Below, in pieces: positions 33,483 to 35,536 of a stretch of 35,536 bases of DNA (position 1 is the stretch's first letter; every line of letters begins with the position of its first letter). Below the pieces are notes generated by a model, which ran no database searches, was not told the DNA's origin, and was given only the letters and a program-made list of their open reading frames with translations. The stretch lies in assembly GCA_945836255.1 (NCBI GenBank), contig CAMAKU010000006.1:1-35536 (forward strand). Direction: 5' to 3'. This stretch comes from an uncultured Roseburia sp. (GTDB taxonomy: Bacteria > Bacillota > Clostridia > Lachnospirales > Lachnospiraceae). The translations under genes and the position numbers were made by a program.

Positions 33483-34707
33483 GCAAAAAAGAATCCGGCG
33501 ATTTATGGTGATCCTGATCGTTTTGTCCTGTGCAATCTTTTTTTTGGATTACGATGAGCGTGTTCTACCATACAATTCCACAATTCTGGCATTTTCCTAT
33601 AAATATGGATTTATTTCCCGGGGTCTTGCAGGGACGATTTATCAGTGGTTGGATTCGTGGATTCCCGCGAATATGATTACCTATGAAGCGGTCTTATATT
33701 TTACATTGATTGTTACACTGTTATTTTATGTCTTATTTTTTGTGTTCTGTTATCAGTGTATGAAGCGGTGCCAGGAGAAGTATCTGGGAGAATTTCAGTA
33801 TGTCATTCTCTTTTATGCAGTGTTTGTGATCTCCATGTTTGCCTACAAACGGAACTTCGGCCGATTGGATATTTACCTGTTGGCGTTGACGATCATCGGT
33901 GTTATGTGTCTGATTGCCAAGCGGGCAGAATGGCTTGTGATACCGCTGTCAATCCTTTGCGTGATGTTTCATCAGGGTTATGTGTTTATGTTTTACAATG
34001 TGCTGCTGGCACTTTTGGTTTATCGAATCCTATCGGAAGAGACCAAGAAGAAACGTATCTATTACGCGGCGATTCTCGGGTTGAGTCTGGTGGGAACTTC
34101 GGCGCTGTTCCTATGGTTTGAGTTTTTCAGTCACACGGATGGTGCCCGCTATGTGGATGAGATCATCGCCAATGCCAAAGCCATGACAAAGCCCTTTAAT
34201 GGCATGGAATATCACGATACGCTGATCGACCATGAGATTCTTGGGATTGATTTAAGCGATATTGAATACCCCTATCGTGTCATGAACTGGATTGAACTGC
34301 CAGTATTTCTTCTGATGATATCGCCCTATATCGTGCTAGGCATCCAATTGTTCCGCAGAATCATAGCGGCGGCTGATACACGAATGGCAAAAGCGAACTA
34401 TTTCTTTCTTGCCATTGCAGCAGGAACGCTGTTGCCGCTCTTTTTGATGAAATGCGATTATGCCCGCTGGGTATTCGCGTTGATTTCCTACTACGCTCTG
34501 GTGCTGATGGCGCTGGTGGCCATGGGAGATGTGATTGTGACGACGGAACTCCATCGGCTGATGACGGAGGTCAGACAGAAGTACCCGTTTGCCATATTGC
34601 TGTTGCTCCTGTCGGCACTGCTGACACCTCTGTGGGATGTGCATATCAACGGATTACTGCGGGGATTCAGTAATCCGATCAATGAGACCTTTTTGCAGTT
34701 ATGGTGA
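33466..34707 (+). CDS. Multi-pass membrane protein of unknown function (tandem paralog 1)
   Basis: 413 aa; about 10 hydrophobic segments; SYKYGFISRGLAGTI, FGRLDIYLLAL, FHQGYVFMFYN, LWFEFFSH, EILGIDLSD. Confidence 0.85.
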   Translation: MEKLSKQKRIRRFMVILIVLSCAIFFLDYDERVLPYNSTILAFSYKYGFISRGLAGTIYQWLDSWIPANMITYEAVLYFTLIVTLLFYVLFFVFCYQCMKRCQEKYLGEFQYVILFYAVFVISMFAYKRNFGRLDIYLLALTIIGVMCLIAKRAEWLVIPLSILCVMFHQGYVFMFYNVLLALLVYRILSEETKKKRIYYAAILGLSLVGTSALFLWFEFFSHTDGARYVDEIIANAKAMTKPFNGMEYHDTLIDHEILGIDLSDIEYPYRVMNWIELPVFLLMISPYIVLGIQLFRRIIAAADTRMAKANYFFLAIAAGTLLPLFLMKCDYARWVFALISYYALVLMALVAMGDVIVTTELHRLMTEVRQKYPFAILLLLLSALLTPLWDVHINGLLRGFSNPINETFLQLW

Positions 34708-34742
34708 TTGGCAAGGGATTTAATACAAAGTAAGAGGTTCGT

Positions 34743-35536
34743 ATGGAAACACTTCAGGGAATAGAAAAAAAGAGATATCGACAATTTATCGCCTGCATGG
34801 CGGCGTTTGCTGTATTTTATTATCTACGCTATTTTAAACATGTCATGACAGAGTATAACACGACGCTGTTTGCCATGTCCTATGAGTACGGATTTATTTC
34901 CCGTGGTCTGCTGGGGACAATCTGGGCAGGGTTGGATTGGCTGCTGCCCATGGACCTGATGACCTATGAGGCGGTGTACTGGTTTAATTACATCATAACC
35001 ATCCTGTTCTATGTTCTCGTCATTGTTTTTCTCGGGAAATGTGTAAAAAAGGTGGCTGCCAGTCATCGGCGGAATATGTATTACATGGCAATTGCCTGCG
35101 CCATTTATTTCTTCCCCATGTTCTGGTCGGAAGAGATGTTTGGGCGCTTGGATGTGTATCTGTATCTGCTGACCTTTGTTTGTCTGTTCTGTCTGATGGA
35201 AGAGAAAGCGGAATGGCTGATTGTACCTATTGGTATCGTGTGTATGTGTATCCATCAGGGGTTTGTCTTCACCAATGCCAATCTGATCCTGGTGCCGCTT
35301 TTCTATAAGATACTCACAAGCGACGGAAAACGGCGCAGAAAATACATCGTGTTGTTTGCGTCCTTTTTCCTCACTATTTCGGCGCTGTTTTTGTATTTTG
35401 AATTTTTCAGTCATGGAAACGGAGCTGCGATTTATGATGATGTGGTGGCATCGGCAAAAGCACTCTCCGAGGACGGAGAGGGTTATAACAAATCCATTCT
35501 TAAACATGAAATATTAGGCGAGGATGTCTATGATTC
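34743..35536 (+). CDS. Multi-pass membrane protein of unknown function (tandem paralog 2), truncated by window edge
   Basis: Absent from the ORF track because it has no stop in the window. METLQGIEKKRYRQFIACMAAFAVFYYLRYFKHVMTEYNTTLFAMSYEYGFISRGLLGTIWAGLDWLLPMDLMTYEAVYWF...FGRLDVYLYLL...IHQGFVFTNANLI...LYFEFFSHGNG...HEILGEDVYD; collinear with 33466-34707. Confidence 0.9.
   Translation, partial: METLQGIEKKRYRQFIACMAAFAVFYYLRYFKHVMTEYNTTLFAMSYEYGFISRGLLGTIWAGLDWLLPMDLMTYEAVYWFNYIITILFYVLVIVFLGKCVKKVAASHRRNMYYMAIACAIYFFPMFWSEEMFGRLDVYLYLLTFVCLFCLMEEKAEWLIVPIGIVCMCIHQGFVFTNANLILVPLFYKILTSDGKRRRKYIVLFASFFLTISALFLYFEFFSHGNGAAIYDDVVASAKALSEDGEGYNKSILKHEILGEDVYD

Noticed and set aside
34824-35507. 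227-aa minus-strand ORF in the track
   Set aside because: It is the antisense shadow of the truncated plus-strand membrane protein starting at 34743, which is collinear with the upstream paralog; its translation (His/Gln-rich) looks non-biological.

Overview
The window looks like a contiguous chromosomal segment from an anaerobic Firmicute, probably Lachnospiraceae-like Clostridia (inferred from gene content and protein similarity recalled from memory, not searched). From left to right it contains: (1) the 5' end of a sugar ABC transporter ATPase and an HPr-like protein, both on the minus strand; (2) gdpP-rplI-dnaB and a MerR-type regulator; (3) a DUF1858 protein, a 2[4Fe-4S] ferredoxin and mecA; (4) an unusual two-gene module, a Ser/Thr kinase fused to a MinD/ParA-like domain followed by an overlapping stand-alone MinD/ParA-like protein, both with the same Walker A variant GVGCTHVA; (5) a GH18 protein, a CwlD-like amidase, Sua5/TsaC, an LMW-PTP/YwlE-like protein without its catalytic Cys, and dCMP deaminase; (6) a complete F1Fo ATP synthase operon (atpZ/I-B-E-F-H-A-G-D-C) whose c subunit carries a Na+-binding signature; (7) a DUF6020-like membrane protein, a DMT transporter and a GreA-family factor; (8) a surface-glycan locus with GT2, GtrA, an RMD-like reductase, a DUF6311-like protein, GMD, three tandem acyltransferases and two tandem paralogous multi-pass membrane proteins, the second running off the window. 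No tRNA, rRNA, CRISPR array or transposon was recognised. The best candidates for something undescribed are the kinase/MinD-like module, the active-site-less YwlE homolog, the tandem membrane protein family at the right end, and several operator-like palindromes placed on promoters.
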